DNA from: an uncultured Kangiella sp. | GTDB taxonomy: Bacteria > Pseudomonadota > Gammaproteobacteria > Enterobacterales > Kangiellaceae | Assembly: GCA_947498625.1 (NCBI GenBank) | Contig: CANMKR010000001.1 | Location: forward strand, 178,090 to 242,089 | DNA: 64,000 nucleotides | Reading direction: 5' to 3' | In this document: one piece after another, positions 48,441 through 62,406 of the stretch | Layout of the letters: the number at the start of each line of letters is the position of its first letter | Position numbering within the stretch: position 1 is the stretch's first letter | Notes under the pieces: model-generated | Told to the model about the DNA's origin: nothing | The model's database searches: none | What the model saw: the letters and a program-made list of their open reading frames with translations, nothing else | Position numbers and translations under genes: made by a program

Positions 48441-49214
48441 GTGTCACAAGTTAAAGTCATTTCTGTAACCAATCAAAAAGGCGGAGTCGGTAAAACAACC
48501 ACTAGCGTCAATTTGGCAGCTTCGCTTGCCCAAGAAGGTAAGCGAGTCTTATTGGTTGATTTGGATCCGCAAGGTAACGCCACCATGGGTTCGGGTATCG
48601 ATAAAATGGAGCTGGAAGTTTCTGTTTATGATTCTTTGATGGATCCGTCGGAAGCGAAAAGCCACATTACCATTTCGGAAAAAGCGGGCTTTGATCTGCT
48701 TCCTTCAAATGCTGATTTGACCGCTGCAGAAGTTCATTTGTTGGAACTTGAAGATAAAGAGCAAAGATTATCAGATGCTATAGAGGAAGTAAGTGGTTAC
48801 TACGACTATGTGCTAATTGATTGCCCACCTTCTTTAAACATGCTGACCTTAAATGCATTAGTCGCATCTGACTCGGTGATCATTCCAATGCAGTGTGAGT
48901 ATTATGCCTTGGAAGGTTTGTCAGCTTTATTGAATACTATTAATCAGGTGCAAGCGCACGTTAATGAAGATTTGGAAATCGAAGGTATCTTGCGAACCAT
49001 GTATGACCCACGCAATCGTTTGTCATTAGAAGTATCGCGCCAGTTGTTCAATCATTTCCCAGATAAGGTTTATCGTACTGTGATCCCAAGAAATGTGCGC
49101 TTGGCCGAAGCGCCGAGTCATGGAGTTCCTGTATTGTTACATGACAGGCAGTCGACCGGCTCTAAAGCCTATATGGCATTAGCGGGCGAAATAATAAGAA
49201 AGCAACAGAGTTAA
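48441..49214 (+). CDS. parA: chromosome-partition ATPase ParA
   Basis: 257 residues from GTG. Deviant Walker A QKGGVGKTT at 12-20, VDLDPQGNATMG and DCPPSLNMLTLNAL (Walker B). A Soj/ParA chromosomal type without N-terminal HTH. Works with ParB and the parS sites in recF to segregate the origin. 13 bp after rsmG, 6 bp before parB. Confidence 0.97.
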   Translation: MSQVKVISVTNQKGGVGKTTTSVNLAASLAQEGKRVLLVDLDPQGNATMGSGIDKMELEVSVYDSLMDPSEAKSHITISEKAGFDLLPSNADLTAAEVHLLELEDKEQRLSDAIEEVSGYYDYVLIDCPPSLNMLTLNALVASDSVIIPMQCEYYALEGLSALLNTINQVQAHVNEDLEIEGILRTMYDPRNRLSLEVSRQLFNHFPDKVYRTVIPRNVRLAEAPSHGVPVLLHDRQSTGSKAYMALAGEIIRKQQS

Positions 49215-49219
49215 AAATC

Positions 49220-50113
49220 ATGAGTAAACCAGGATTAGGCAAAGGCTTAGACGCTTTATTAGGCGGAGCACTTAGCCAAAAGAAAAATAAAAAAGACGGC
49301 GCACCAAAAGAAGCAGCCGTCGTTGAGCAAAACGAATTGCGGGAAATGCCGATAGAGTTCTTACAGCCAGGTGTTTATCAGCCGCGCCGTGTGATGACCG
49401 AAGAAGGTTTAGACGAGCTGGCAGAATCAATCAAAGCTCAAGGCATGATTCAACCGATCGTTGTTCGTAAAGTTGGCAAAGATAAATTTGAAATTATTGC
49501 TGGTGAACGTCGCTGGCGAGCTGCACAAAGAGCTGGTTTACATCAAGTTCCAGTTTTATTGAAAGAAATTCCTGATGAAGCTGCCATTGCTATGGCGCTT
49601 ATCGAAAACATTCAGCGCGAAGATCTGAATGCGATGGAAGAGGCCTTTGCGCTTGATCGATTGATGAAAGAATTCAAACTGACCCAGCAGCAAACCGCCG
49701 ATGCGGTGGGTAAAAGTCGAACTACAGTGACCAACCTGCTGAGATTATTGCAGCTATCTGAACACTGTAAGACCCTACTCGAGCGTGGCGATATTGATAT
49801 GGGGCATGCTCGTGCGCTGCTTTCTTTAGAGCCCGCCAAACAGACAGAAGCAGCAAAACTTGTGGTCGCTAAGGGATTAACCGTTCGTGAAACGGAAAAA
49901 ATGGTTCGAAACATTAACGATCCTAAGCCAAAAGCAGAGAAAAAGACTAAAGATCACCATATATCGGCACTTGAGCAGCAGTTAGGAGAAAAAATCGGCG
50001 CTAATGTCGATATCCAACATGGCGCAAAGGGTAAAGGTAAGATGGTTATCAATTACCATAGCTTGGATGAGCTGGATGGAATACTACAACATTTAGGTAT
50101 CGAGAAAGAATAA
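49220..50113 (+). CDS. parB: chromosome-partition CTPase/DNA-binding protein ParB
   Basis: 297 residues. N-terminal ParA-interacting segment (KPGLGKGLDALLGG), CTP-binding GERRWRAAQRAGL and ENIQREDLNAMEEA, helix-turn-helix (LTQQQTADAVGKSRTTVTNLLRLLQL), and C-terminal dimer domain. Spreads from parS. Separated by 211 bp from the atp operon. Confidence 0.97.
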   Translation: MSKPGLGKGLDALLGGALSQKKNKKDGAPKEAAVVEQNELREMPIEFLQPGVYQPRRVMTEEGLDELAESIKAQGMIQPIVVRKVGKDKFEIIAGERRWRAAQRAGLHQVPVLLKEIPDEAAIAMALIENIQREDLNAMEEAFALDRLMKEFKLTQQQTADAVGKSRTTVTNLLRLLQLSEHCKTLLERGDIDMGHARALLSLEPAKQTEAAKLVVAKGLTVRETEKMVRNINDPKPKAEKKTKDHHISALEQQLGEKIGANVDIQHGAKGKGKMVINYHSLDELDGILQHLGIEKE

Positions 50114-50198
50114 AACACAAGGTTTTGTAGTATTAGATATACTAATCAACCTACTTGAAAACATTACGAAAAAAAACAGTATTGTGGCATTCCTTTGG

Positions 50199-50227
50199 TT
50201 GATAAAAGCGTCTTAAATCTTTATACT
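50199..50227 (+). promoter_or_regulatory. atp operon promoter
   Basis: TTGATA (50199-50204), exactly 17 bp, TATACT (50222-50227), 96 bp before atpI. Nearly consensus sigma70 promoter. Confidence 0.75.
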
Positions 50228-50323
50228 TGCCGCCCGAATGATTGGTGAAAGGCTCTATTTATTCATGGTATCGATAACTTTTATTTCGATTACTAAAACT
50301 AGAGCATTAAGAAAAGGCTCGCT

Positions 50324-50707
50324 ATGAGTGAATCCATAGCTAAGAAACAGCGGCAAGCAGCCTATAAGATGATAGTGGTTCAATTGACCATTAGTGTTAT
50401 TTTAGGTTTGATTGGTTTGCTAATTTCGAAAATGATAGCCCTTTCTTTATTAGTTGGCGCCCTCATTGTAGTAGTGGCCAATTTTGTTTTTACCAGTATG
50501 GTTTTTCGAAAATCAGGAGCTCAGGCAGCAAGCGAAGTCAAAAAGTACTTTGCAATGGGCGAAAGCCTTAAATTGTTGTTAACCATTGTGCTTTTGATAG
50601 CAGTATTTACATTATTACCGGTGCAACCGGCAGCATTATTAATAGGTTATGTCCTAATAGTGCTTTCGCAGTGGTTTGCGCCTTGGGTGGTTAAGCTCGA
50701 TCTTTAA
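50324..50707 (+). CDS. atpI: ATP synthase protein I
   Basis: 127 residues with four spans (about 15-35, 38-57, 73-96, 99-119). Belongs to the AtpI family that heads the operon and helps assembly or Mg2+ handling. 37 bp before atpB. Confidence 0.85.
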   Translation: MSESIAKKQRQAAYKMIVVQLTISVILGLIGLLISKMIALSLLVGALIVVVANFVFTSMVFRKSGAQAASEVKKYFAMGESLKLLLTIVLLIAVFTLLPVQPAALLIGYVLIVLSQWFAPWVVKLDL

Positions 50708-50729
50708 TTAAAGATGAGCAATTGATTAA

Positions 50730-51617
<888 letters not shown>

Positions 51618-51684
51618 TTACGGTTTTTAAGTAATTAGTACTTGGTTTAGTTTTACTTTTTTGTTTTTTACATTTAACTATTAA

Positions 51685-51975
<291 letters not shown>

Positions 51976-52015
51976 TCCGTAAGCTTATCAACTAACTTAT
52001 TGGGAGGGGCGTAAA

Positions 52016-52486
52016 GTGAGTATTGACTTAACCCTATTGTTTACAATGATTTTCTTTATCGGCTTTGTGTGGTTCTGCATGAAGTTTGTATGGCCACCAA
52101 TCATGGCGACCATTAAAGAACGTCAAGATAAAATCGCTGAAGGTTTAGCTGCTTCTGAAAGAAGTGCTAAAGACTTAGAATTGGCACAAGCAAAAGCAGC
52201 AGATATGTTGCGTGATGCAAAGAGCCAATCAGCGGAAATCGTTGATTCAGCGAAAAAACGTCACACTGAAATCGTTGACTCTGCTAAGGACGATGCTCGT
52301 TCTGAAGCAGACAAGATTAAAAATGGCGCTATGGCTGAAATCGACCAAGAAGTTAATCGTGCACGCGAACAGCTTCGCTCTAAAGTGGCTACCTTGGCGG
52401 TTGCCGGTGCAGAGAAAGTTATCGAGCGTAACATTGACGAATCAGCAAATAACGACTTGTTCGACAAGTTAGTTAAAGAGCTATAA
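52016..52486 (+). CDS. atpF: F0 ATP synthase subunit b
   Basis: 156 residues from GTG with GGGAGGGG upstream. One span (about 6-26, [17 protein letters not shown]) and a long charged coiled coil forming the stator. Confidence 0.96.
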   Translation: MSIDLTLLFTMIFFIGFVWFCMKFVWPPIMATIKERQDKIAEGLAASERSAKDLELAQAKAADMLRDAKSQSAEIVDSAKKRHTEIVDSAKDDARSEADKIKNGAMAEIDQEVNRAREQLRSKVATLAVAGAEKVIERNIDESANNDLFDKLVKEL

Positions 52487-52495
52487 GGAATTATT

Positions 52496-53032
52496 ATGGC
52501 TGAGTTGACGACAATCGCACGACCATACGCAAAAGCAGCATTTGAATATGCATTAGCTAACAGCAATGTTACTGATTGGGCTAATGCATTGGATTTTGCT
52601 TCGCAAGTCGCCAGCAATAAAGACGTTGCAGCTATTATTAGTAACCCTGCCCTTTCTTCAGAAGAAAAAGGCAATGTGTTATTAAAAATCGGTGAAGGTA
52701 AAGTATCGGATAAAGTAGAAAACTTTATCAAGTTACTGGCTCGCAATCACCGTCTTGAAGCATTGCCAGCAATTAAGCAGCGCTTCGAAGTGTTAAAGGC
52801 GGAGTATGAGAAAGCAGCAGAAGTTGAAGTTATCTCAGCGAGTCCTTTAAGTGATGAGCAATTAGCACGTCTAAATGAAAAGTTGACGACTAAACTTGGT
52901 CGTAAAGTAAATATTGAAACTAGAATCGATGAGTCATTAATTGGTGGTTTGGTTATCCGAGCTAACGATATGGTTATTGACGGATCGGTACGCGGTAAGC
53001 TCGACAAGCTTTCCGAAAGTTTAAGAGCTTAA
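52496..53032 (+). CDS. atpH: F1 ATP synthase subunit delta
   Basis: 178 residues with the [15 protein letters not shown]-terminus and the [23 protein letters not shown]-terminus of OSCP/delta. Links b to the alpha-beta ring. 10 bp after atpF. Confidence 0.96.
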   Translation: MAELTTIARPYAKAAFEYALANSNVTDWANALDFASQVASNKDVAAIISNPALSSEEKGNVLLKIGEGKVSDKVENFIKLLARNHRLEALPAIKQRFEVLKAEYEKAAEVEVISASPLSDEQLARLNEKLTTKLGRKVNIETRIDESLIGGLVIRANDMVIDGSVRGKLDKLSESLRA

Positions 53033-53046
53033 TTCGAGGAACAGGC

Positions 53047-54594
53047 ATGAGTGTGCAACTGAATCCATCTGAAATTAGTGAGTTAATCAAAGATCGCATC
53101 GATTCATTCGAAGTGGTTTCTGAAGCTCGCAACGAAGGTACTATCGTTAGTGTTTCTGACGGTATTTTACGTATTCACGGTTTAGCCGACGTAATGGCTG
53201 GTGAGATGATTGAATTACCGGGCGGCAAGTACGGTATGGCATTGAACCTAGAGCGTGACTCTGTTGGTGCGGTAGTATTAGGTGATTACACCGATATCGT
53301 AGAAGGTATGACGGCAAAATGTACCGGTCGTATCTTGGAAGTACCAGTAGGTCGTGGTTTATTAGGTCGTATTGTTGACGCATTGGGTAATCCAATCGAC
53401 GGCAAAGGCCCAATCGAAAGTGACGGCACTTCAGCAATCGAAAAGATTGCTCCAGGTGTAATTGAGCGTCAATCGGTTGATCAACCAGTTCAAACCGGTA
53501 TCAAATCTATTGATGCAATGATTCCAGTAGGTCGTGGTCAACGTGAGTTGATTATCGGTGACCGTCAAACTGGTAAAACAGCTATTGCTGTTGACGCTAT
53601 CATCAACCAAAAAGGCACAGGCGTAACTTGTGTTTATGTAGCGGTTGGTCAAAAAGCTTCAACGATTGCTGGCATCGTTCGTAAATTAGAAGAGCACGGC
53701 GCTATGGACCACACCATTGTGGTTGCAGCATCTGCTTCTGACGCGGCAGCATTACAATTCATCGCGCCTTTCTCAGGTTGTACGATGGGTGAATACTTCC
53801 GAGACCGCGGTGAAGACAGCTTAATCGTTTATGATGATTTAACGAAACAAGCTTGGGCTTACCGTCAAATCTCACTATTGCTTCGTCGTCCTCCAGGTCG
53901 TGAAGCATATCCAGGTGACGTATTCTACTTACACTCTCGTCTACTTGAGCGTGCTGCTCGTGTAAACGCTGACTACGTAGAAGCTTTCACTAACGGTGAA
54001 GTTAAAGGTAAAACAGGTTCATTGACAGCATTGCCTATCATTGAAACTCAAGCAGGTGACGTATCTGCATTCGTACCAACCAACGTAATCTCGATTACTG
54101 ATGGTCAGATTTTCTTAGAAACTGACTTATTTAACGCTGGTATCCGTCCTGCGGTAAACGCCGGTCTTTCGGTATCTCGTGTTGGTGGTGCAGCGCAAAC
54201 TAAGATTATTAAGAAACTTGGTGGTGGTGTACGCTTGGCATTGGCTCAGTATCGTGAATTAGCGGCTTTCGCTCAGTTCGCTTCTGACTTAGATGATGCA
54301 ACTCGTGCGCAATTGGAACACGGTCAGCGTGTTACAGAATTAATGAAGCAGAACCAATATGCTCCATTATCAGTTGCTGAAATGGCGGTTTCATTGTTCG
54401 CTGCTGAGAAAGGTCACTTACAAGATGTTGAAATCTCAAAAGTTGGTGATTTCGAATCTGCGTTGTTGGATTACTTCCGTAACCAACACGGTGATCTAAT
54501 GAAAGAGATTAACGACGAGTGTAACTTCAACGATGACGTTGCAGCTAAACTTGAAGATGCAGTCTCTAAATTTAAGGCAACACAAACTTGGTAA
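53047..54594 (+). CDS. atpA: F1 ATP synthase subunit alpha
   Basis: 515 residues. Walker [11 protein letters not shown] at about 170-178; [38 protein letters not shown] (signature) and [22 protein letters not shown]. Non-catalytic nucleotide subunit. Followed by a hairpin gap before atpG. Confidence 0.98.
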   Translation: MSVQLNPSEISELIKDRIDSFEVVSEARNEGTIVSVSDGILRIHGLADVMAGEMIELPGGKYGMALNLERDSVGAVVLGDYTDIVEGMTAKCTGRILEVPVGRGLLGRIVDALGNPIDGKGPIESDGTSAIEKIAPGVIERQSVDQPVQTGIKSIDAMIPVGRGQRELIIGDRQTGKTAIAVDAIINQKGTGVTCVYVAVGQKASTIAGIVRKLEEHGAMDHTIVVAASASDAAALQFIAPFSGCTMGEYFRDRGEDSLIVYDDLTKQAWAYRQISLLLRRPPGREAYPGDVFYLHSRLLERAARVNADYVEAFTNGEVKGKTGSLTALPIIETQAGDVSAFVPTNVISITDGQIFLETDLFNAGIRPAVNAGLSVSRVGGAAQTKIIKKLGGGVRLALAQYRELAAFAQFASDLDDATRAQLEHGQRVTELMKQNQYAPLSVAEMAVSLFAAEKGHLQDVEISKVGDFESALLDYFRNQHGDLMKEINDECNFNDDVAAKLEDAVSKFKATQTW

Positions 54595-54606
54595 TTCTTT
54601 TAGGAT

Positions 54607-54633
54607 CAAGAGCGTTTTATAAAAGCGCTCTTG
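54607..54633 (+). other. stem-loop between atpA and atpG
   Basis: CAAGAGCG / CGCTCTTG perfect 8-bp arms, with an inner TTTTATAAAA that can extend the pairing. No U-tract follows, so it is not a plain terminator; a site for mRNA processing or partial attenuation is possible. Confidence 0.6.
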
Positions 54634-54688
54634 GTGTTTAAAAAGAATACCGAGATGTTGAAATTAACAAGACTAACTGGAAAAGAGT

Positions 54689-57000
<2,312 letters not shown>

Positions 57001-57052
57001 GCAACTGCTTAGATTGACCCCCTTTAGTTTATACAGAGTGGGTTAAGAAATT

Positions 57053-57478
57053 ATGGCTATGACAGTACATTTAGACATTGTTAGTGCAGAGAATGAGATT
57101 TTCTCAGGTCGCGTTGAGCGTTTAATCGCCACCGGTGAGTTGGGTGAGTTAGGTGTTGAACCTGGTCATGCTCCGTTACTAACTTCGCTAAATCCGGGTC
57201 CTATCAAGGTTACTATGGCTGGTGGCGAAGAAGAGTTCTTCTACGTATCAGGCGGTATGTTGGAAATCCAACCACACCAAGTAACAGTGTTAGCGGATAC
57301 AGCGGCGCGAGCAGAAGACGTTGATGAAGCAAAAGCAATTGAAGCTGAAAAACAAGCTCGTGAAGCATTAGCAGATCAAAACTCAGAAATTGAATACTCT
57401 AAAGCGGCTGCGGAATTAGCTGCAGCAGTAGCCCAGCTTAGAACGCTTCGTTCTATTAAGAAAAAAGCTGGTAAGTAA
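57053..57478 (+). CDS. atpC: F1 ATP synthase subunit epsilon
   Basis: 141 residues. N-terminal beta sandwich (about 1-85, with [20 protein letters not shown]) and a C-terminal helical hairpin with [13 protein letters not shown], which inhibits hydrolysis in relatives. Last gene of the operon, before an intrinsic terminator. Confidence 0.96.
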   Translation: MAMTVHLDIVSAENEIFSGRVERLIATGELGELGVEPGHAPLLTSLNPGPIKVTMAGGEEEFFYVSGGMLEIQPHQVTVLADTAARAEDVDEAKAIEAEKQAREALADQNSEIEYSKAAAELAAAVAQLRTLRSIKKKAGK

Positions 57479-57513
57479 TAGATTTTGAGTCAAAATTTGT
57501 AAATCGTTGTTTT

Positions 57514-57537
57514 AAAGGGTGGCTCTGGCCGCCCTTT
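57514..57537 (+). terminator. intrinsic terminator of the atp operon
   Basis: AAAGGGTGGC / GCCGCCCTTT with one G-T wobble and a 4-base loop, followed by TTG; 36 bp after atpC and 41 bp before glmU. Confidence 0.88.
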
Positions 57538-57577
57538 TTGATTATGGTGAAGAAAAAATAAAGGAACAGTAAATCGT

Positions 57578-58957
57578 ATGGCTTTAAGCGTTGTTATTTT
57601 AGCAGCTGGAAAAGGTACTCGAATGAAGTCGAGTATGCCTAAAGTCTTGCATCCAATTGCAGGCAAGCCAATGCTGCAACATGTTATTGATGCCGCCAAT
57701 AAATTAAATGCAGAACAAATCATAGTGGTTGCCGGTCATGGCATTGATCAGGTTAGAGAACAGCTAAAAAATCAAAAAGTAGAAATTGCAGAACAAAGCC
57801 TGCAATTAGGAACTGGCCATGCTGTCGATCAGGCAATGCCTTTAGTTAATAAAGAAAACCAAGTTTTAGTTTTGTATGGTGATGTTCCTTTAATCAAGCA
57901 AGAAACCTTAACCACCTTGTGTGAGCAAATTCCAAACAATGGGATCAGCCTTTTAACAGTGAAGCTATCTAATCCGATGGGTTATGGTCGCATAGTGAGA
58001 GATAGCGATAGCAAGGTCGTGGCGATTGTGGAACAAAAAGATGCATCGACCGAGCAGCTGTTAATTGATGAGGTCAATACCGGTATCTTGGCAGCAAGTG
58101 CTGCAGATTTAGCAAGCTGGTTAAGCGTTATTGATAATAACAATGCGCAAGGCGAATACTATTTAACTGACACTATTGCTATGGCAGCAGCACAAGGTGG
58201 AGTCATTGCCAGTCACCCTAGTTCAGAAATAGAAGTGGAAGGTGTTAATAGCCGAGTTCAATTGGCGGCTTTAGAAAGAGCTTACCAACAAGAACAGGCC
58301 AAGCGATTAATGGATCAAGGCGTGACATTAATTGACCCAAGCCGTTTAGATATTCGCGGGTATTTACAGTGTGCGCAAGATGTTCTTATAGACATTAACC
58401 TGATAGTTGAAGGTGATGTAACAATTGAGACAGGCGTGCAAATTGATGCTAATGTTATTTTAAAAGATTGCGTTATTGGCAGTGGCAGTCATATTAAAGC
58501 GAATACAATGATCGAGGGTGCTAAAATAGGCAACAACTGTCAGCTAGGTCCTTTTGCCAGAGTTAGGCCAGGAACAGAGTTAGCAGACGAAGCCTTTATC
58601 GGTAACTTTGTAGAGACCAAAAAAACCAAGCTTGGCGCAGGCAGTAAAGCGAGTCACCTTGCTTATATTGGCGATGCGCAAGTAGGCGAAAAAGTTAATA
58701 TTGGCGCAGGCGTTATTACCTGTAATTACGATGGCGTTAACAAATTCCAAACTATTATCGAAGATGGCGCTTTCATAGGCTCAGATAGCCAACTGGTAGC
58801 CCCTGTTACGATTGGCAAGATGGCAACGGTTGGTGCGGGTACCACTGTAACTAAAGATGTACCAGCGGAATCTTTGGTCATCAGCAGGGTCAAACAAAAA
58901 CATTTAGAAGACTGGCAAAGACCAGTGAAGCAAGATAAGAACGAGGATAAAAAATAA
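57578..58957 (+). CDS. glmU: bifunctional UDP-N-acetylglucosamine pyrophosphorylase/glucosamine-1-phosphate acetyltransferase
   Basis: 459 residues. N-terminal uridyltransferase with [25 protein letters not shown] and LYGDVPLI; C-terminal left-handed beta-helix (about 250-445) with [14 protein letters not shown] and [10 protein letters not shown]. Makes UDP-GlcNAc. One-base overlap (TAATG) with glmS couples the two steps. Confidence 0.98.
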   Translation: MALSVVILAAGKGTRMKSSMPKVLHPIAGKPMLQHVIDAANKLNAEQIIVVAGHGIDQVREQLKNQKVEIAEQSLQLGTGHAVDQAMPLVNKENQVLVLYGDVPLIKQETLTTLCEQIPNNGISLLTVKLSNPMGYGRIVRDSDSKVVAIVEQKDASTEQLLIDEVNTGILAASAADLASWLSVIDNNNAQGEYYLTDTIAMAAAQGGVIASHPSSEIEVEGVNSRVQLAALERAYQQEQAKRLMDQGVTLIDPSRLDIRGYLQCAQDVLIDINLIVEGDVTIETGVQIDANVILKDCVIGSGSHIKANTMIEGAKIGNNCQLGPFARVRPGTELADEAFIGNFVETKKTKLGAGSKASHLAYIGDAQVGEKVNIGAGVITCNYDGVNKFQTIIEDGAFIGSDSQLVAPVTIGKMATVGAGTTVTKDVPAESLVISRVKQKHLEDWQRPVKQDKNEDKK

Positions 58958-60792
58958 TGTGTGGCATTGTTGGCGCTATAGCGCAAAGAGATGTGAGCCA
59001 AATATTAGTCGAAGGTTTAAAAAGATTAGAGTATCGCGGTTATGACTCCGCTGGGGTTGCTTTATATGACTCAGAAAATAAAGGCATTCAGCGTCTTAGA
59101 CGTTTGGGTAAAGTTTCTGAGCTCGACACAGCATTAAAAAATAACCCCATTGCGGGCGGTTTAGGAATTGCTCACACCCGCTGGGCGACTCACGGTGAGC
59201 CTAGTGAACGTAATGCGCACCCGCACATGTCAGAAAACAATATTGCTTTAGTCCATAATGGGATTATTGAAAATCATGATGAGTTACGCGATGAATTAAA
59301 AGCACTGGGTTACCGCTTTGATTCAGAAACGGACACTGAGGTAATGGCTCATTTGTTGCATCATGAAATGAAAAGCCATGACTCGCTGTTACAAGCATTA
59401 CTTTCAGCCACCAAAAAATTAGAAGGTGCCTATGGAACGGTTGCGATCGATTCTAATCAGCCAGATAAAATGGTAGTTGCCCGTTCGGGATCGCCATTAG
59501 TGATAGGCAAAGGGATTGGCGAAAATTTCATTGCTTCTGATCAATTGGCTTTATTGCCTGTGACACGTGAGTTTATATATTTGGAAGAAGGCGAAGTGGC
59601 GGAGGTTACTCGCGAAACGGTAACAATTTTAGATAGAGCGGGCCAAGAGTTATCACGTGATTTTGAAGTTTCAGATGTGAAACATGATGCGGTAGATAAA
59701 GGGCAATATCGGCACTTTATGTTGAAAGAAATCTACGAGCAGCCACAAGTAGTAGCTGACTCTTTAGAGGGCCGTTTGGTTAACCATAAAATTTTTGTAG
59801 AAACATTAGGCGAGAATGCCAATAAGATTTTTGGACAGACAGAGGCGTTACAAATAATTGCATGCGGAACGTCTTATCACGCAGCCATGGTTGCAAAGTA
59901 TTGGGTAGAGGATGTTATTGGTATCCCCTGTTTAGTGGAAATTGCTAGTGAATATCGTTATCGCAAGACGGCAGTATTACCTAATAGCTTGTTTATCACT
60001 ATCTCTCAATCCGGTGAAACGGCTGATACTTTGGCAGCTTTAAAAAAAGCCAAAACAGAAGGTTATTTAGGTAGCTTAACGGTTTGTAATTCTCCGGCTT
60101 CTTCGATGGTACGTGAATCTGATTTTACCTTAATTACACGAGCCGGCACTGAGATTGGCGTTGCCTCGACCAAAGCTTTTACGGCTCAACTGGTATCCTT
60201 GTTGTTGCTTATGGTTTCTGTCGCTAAAGCTAAAGGCCTGTCTGAAGAAAAAGAACAAAAAATTGCGATAGCGCTAGAGCATTTACCGCATGAGATTCAG
60301 GCGGCTTTAGATCAAGCTAAAGCAATTGATGAATTATCGAAAAAGTTTTCAGAAAAAAATCACACTCTATTTTTAGGTCGTGGTCAGCAGTATCCCATTG
60401 CAATGGAAGGTGCTTTAAAGCTTAAAGAAATTTCTTATATTCATGCAGAAGCTTATGCTGCTGGTGAGCTAAAGCATGGTCCATTAGCGCTTATCGATAA
60501 GGAAATGCCAATTGTTGTTGTGGCTCCCAATGATAGTTTGTTAGAAAAATTGAAATCCAATATAGAAGAAGTGCGCTCTCGTGGTGGTCAGTTATTCGTT
60601 TTCGCTGATGAGTCAGCTAAAATTCAGGAAACGGATGGTATAAAAGTATTGTCAGTAAAAAGTAAATATGAGATTACTGCTCCAATAGTCTATACAATTC
60701 CATTACAATTATTGTCCTATTATGTGGCAGTTATCAAAGGAACTGATGTTGATCAGCCAAGAAACTTGGCTAAATCAGTGACAGTTGAATAG
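58957..60792 (+). CDS. glmS: glutamine-fructose-6-phosphate aminotransferase
   Basis: 611 residues. Mature N-terminal nucleophile Cys2 ([10 protein letters not shown]), glutaminase signature [16 protein letters not shown], two SIS domains ([54 protein letters not shown]), end [15 protein letters not shown]. First step of hexosamine synthesis; no sRNA (GlmZ-type) element is visible in the short gap. Confidence 0.98.
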   Translation: MCGIVGAIAQRDVSQILVEGLKRLEYRGYDSAGVALYDSENKGIQRLRRLGKVSELDTALKNNPIAGGLGIAHTRWATHGEPSERNAHPHMSENNIALVHNGIIENHDELRDELKALGYRFDSETDTEVMAHLLHHEMKSHDSLLQALLSATKKLEGAYGTVAIDSNQPDKMVVARSGSPLVIGKGIGENFIASDQLALLPVTREFIYLEEGEVAEVTRETVTILDRAGQELSRDFEVSDVKHDAVDKGQYRHFMLKEIYEQPQVVADSLEGRLVNHKIFVETLGENANKIFGQTEALQIIACGTSYHAAMVAKYWVEDVIGIPCLVEIASEYRYRKTAVLPNSLFITISQSGETADTLAALKKAKTEGYLGSLTVCNSPASSMVRESDFTLITRAGTEIGVASTKAFTAQLVSLLLLMVSVAKAKGLSEEKEQKIAIALEHLPHEIQAALDQAKAIDELSKKFSEKNHTLFLGRGQQYPIAMEGALKLKEISYIHAEAYAAGELKHGPLALIDKEMPIVVVAPNDSLLEKLKSNIEEVRSRGGQLFVFADESAKIQETDGIKVLSVKSKYEITAPIVYTIPLQLLSYYVAVIKGTDVDQPRNLAKSVTVE

Positions 60793-60828
60793 TTTTAAAT
60801 GTGGTTACACAAGAGTTAAGAGGTCTAA

Positions 60829-61449
60829 ATGAAAATTAAATCTTTATTTGTTGCAGCTTTTTCATTGTTAGCATTGGTGCAAGTTGCCTGTGCTGAAAGT
60901 GCAACTCCAGCAGCAGCAAGCAAGTATAAAGAAGGTACGGATTACACCATTATTGAAGGCACCAAAGGTATCGATAAGCCACAGGTTATCGAGTTTTTCT
61001 CTTATACCTGCCCGCATTGCTACAATATGGAAGGTTTTTTACATAAGTGGGAACCAAAAAAACCTGAAAGTATTGAATTTGTTAGAGTGCCAGTATTTTT
61101 ACCGCAGGTTCCGCATTTGACACAAGGGTATTACACCGCAGAAGTATTGGGTGTTCTAGATCCAGTGCATATGGAAATTTTTCATCAATGGCACCGCGAT
61201 AAAAAAGTAATACGTACTAAAAAAGATTTATTACCTATTTTTGAAAAAGCAGGCATTACTGCCGAAGCATTTGAAAAGGCCTATAATTCGTTTGCGGTTG
61301 CTAGTAAAGTTCAGAATGCTAAGAAAATGGTTCGTGAGTTTAAAGTAACTAGCTTCCCAAAATTAGTGGTTAATCAAAAATACTATGTGAAAAATTATCA
61401 GCAACTTGATAAATTATTAACAGAGTTGCCATTAGAGAAAGCTAAGTAA
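60829..61449 (+). CDS. dsbA: thiol:disulfide interchange protein DsbA
   Basis: 206 residues with a signal peptide (about 1-22) ending ACA-E. Thioredoxin fold with the CPHC active site at 61-64 and the cis-proline loop VTSFPKLV. Oxidises cysteines of exported proteins in the periplasm. A strong terminator follows. Confidence 0.95.
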   Translation: MKIKSLFVAAFSLLALVQVACAESATPAAASKYKEGTDYTIIEGTKGIDKPQVIEFFSYTCPHCYNMEGFLHKWEPKKPESIEFVRVPVFLPQVPHLTQGYYTAEVLGVLDPVHMEIFHQWHRDKKVIRTKKDLLPIFEKAGITAEAFEKAYNSFAVASKVQNAKKMVREFKVTSFPKLVVNQKYYVKNYQQLDKLLTELPLEKAK

Positions 61450-61464
61450 TTAGCATTTCGATTC

Positions 61465-61491
61465 AAAATGCCAGCAATGCTGGCATTTTTT
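61465..61491 (+). terminator. intrinsic terminator after dsbA
   Basis: AAAATGCCAGC / GCTGGCATTTT with a 3-base loop and a T run. Confidence 0.93.
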
Positions 61492-61508
61492 GTTTCTAGA
61501 AGAAGCTT

Positions 61509-62405
61509 ATGAGTAAAAAAACTGAATCACGCCCTATTAAGGTTCGACTTATTTATGGTTTTTTATGGTTAATTGCCAGAATACCTTTATTTATTTCGCA
61601 ACCAGTTATGTCATTTTCAGCCAGAGTGGCAATATTAGTTAAAAGTCGCTCGTATCGATTCAGTGCCATTAATATTGATATCTGTTTTCCAGAAAAAACA
61701 ACTAAAGAAAAGAAAGACTTAGTTAAAAAGAGTTTAATCCACACATTCCAAATTGCGCCTGAAATAGCAAAAGCCTGGTTAAAACCTTGCATTGCAGACT
61801 GGTTAGGTGAGGTGCATGGTGAAGAAGCGATAAAAAAAGATTTAGCGAATGGAAAAGGAATTTTAATTACCGGCAGTCATATTGGTAACTGGGAAGTGGC
61901 ATTATTCTATTTGGGAAAAACTTTTGATTTTACCTGCATGTATCGTAAGCCAAGATATCAAGAAATGGATGATATTATCTGTAAAGGGCGCTGTAAAAAT
62001 ACGACGGTCATGGTTCCGGGTGATGCTAAGGGGTTTAAAGCGTTCCTAACGGCACTAAAAAAATGCAAAGTAGCGGCATTACTTTCTGATCAAGAGCCTG
62101 GGAAAGATACAGGGGTCTTTGCACCTTTTTTTGGTCATCCAGCTAAAACTATGGATTTAATCCAAAAAGTTGAAAGTAAAACCAACTCTAGCGTTTATCA
62201 AATTGCCGCAATTAAAAGTCATACAGGGAAATACGATATCTATTTAGAGTCCATTAATATCGATAGCGAGTTAGCAGAAGTTGAATATGCAACAAAACTA
62301 AACCAAGAGCTAGAATCTATGATTCGTAAATATCCGGAGCAATATCAATGGTCTTACCGACGATTTAAACTGCAACCAGAAGGAAGAAGTTCACTTTATA
62401 AATAA
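61509..62405 (+). CDS. LpxL/HtrB-family acyltransferase, copy 1
   Basis: 298 residues. N-terminal membrane segment (about 10-28). Lysophospholipid/lipid A acyltransferase motif SHIGNWEVAL (His plus Glu at HX4E), CMYRKPRYQEMDDI and LLSDQEPGKDTGVFAPFFGHPAKTM, as in lipid A secondary acyltransferases. Catalytic residues are intact. Ends 1 bp before a paralogue, with which it forms a tandem pair. Confidence 0.88.
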   Translation: MSKKTESRPIKVRLIYGFLWLIARIPLFISQPVMSFSARVAILVKSRSYRFSAINIDICFPEKTTKEKKDLVKKSLIHTFQIAPEIAKAWLKPCIADWLGEVHGEEAIKKDLANGKGILITGSHIGNWEVALFYLGKTFDFTCMYRKPRYQEMDDIICKGRCKNTTVMVPGDAKGFKAFLTALKKCKVAALLSDQEPGKDTGVFAPFFGHPAKTMDLIQKVESKTNSSVYQIAAIKSHTGKYDIYLESINIDSELAEVEYATKLNQELESMIRKYPEQYQWSYRRFKLQPEGRSSLYK

Positions 62406-62406
62406 A

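Noticed and set aside
59651-59668. CACGTG word in glmS as a further parS
   Set aside because: Only the core matches; arms do not fit the 16-bp parS.
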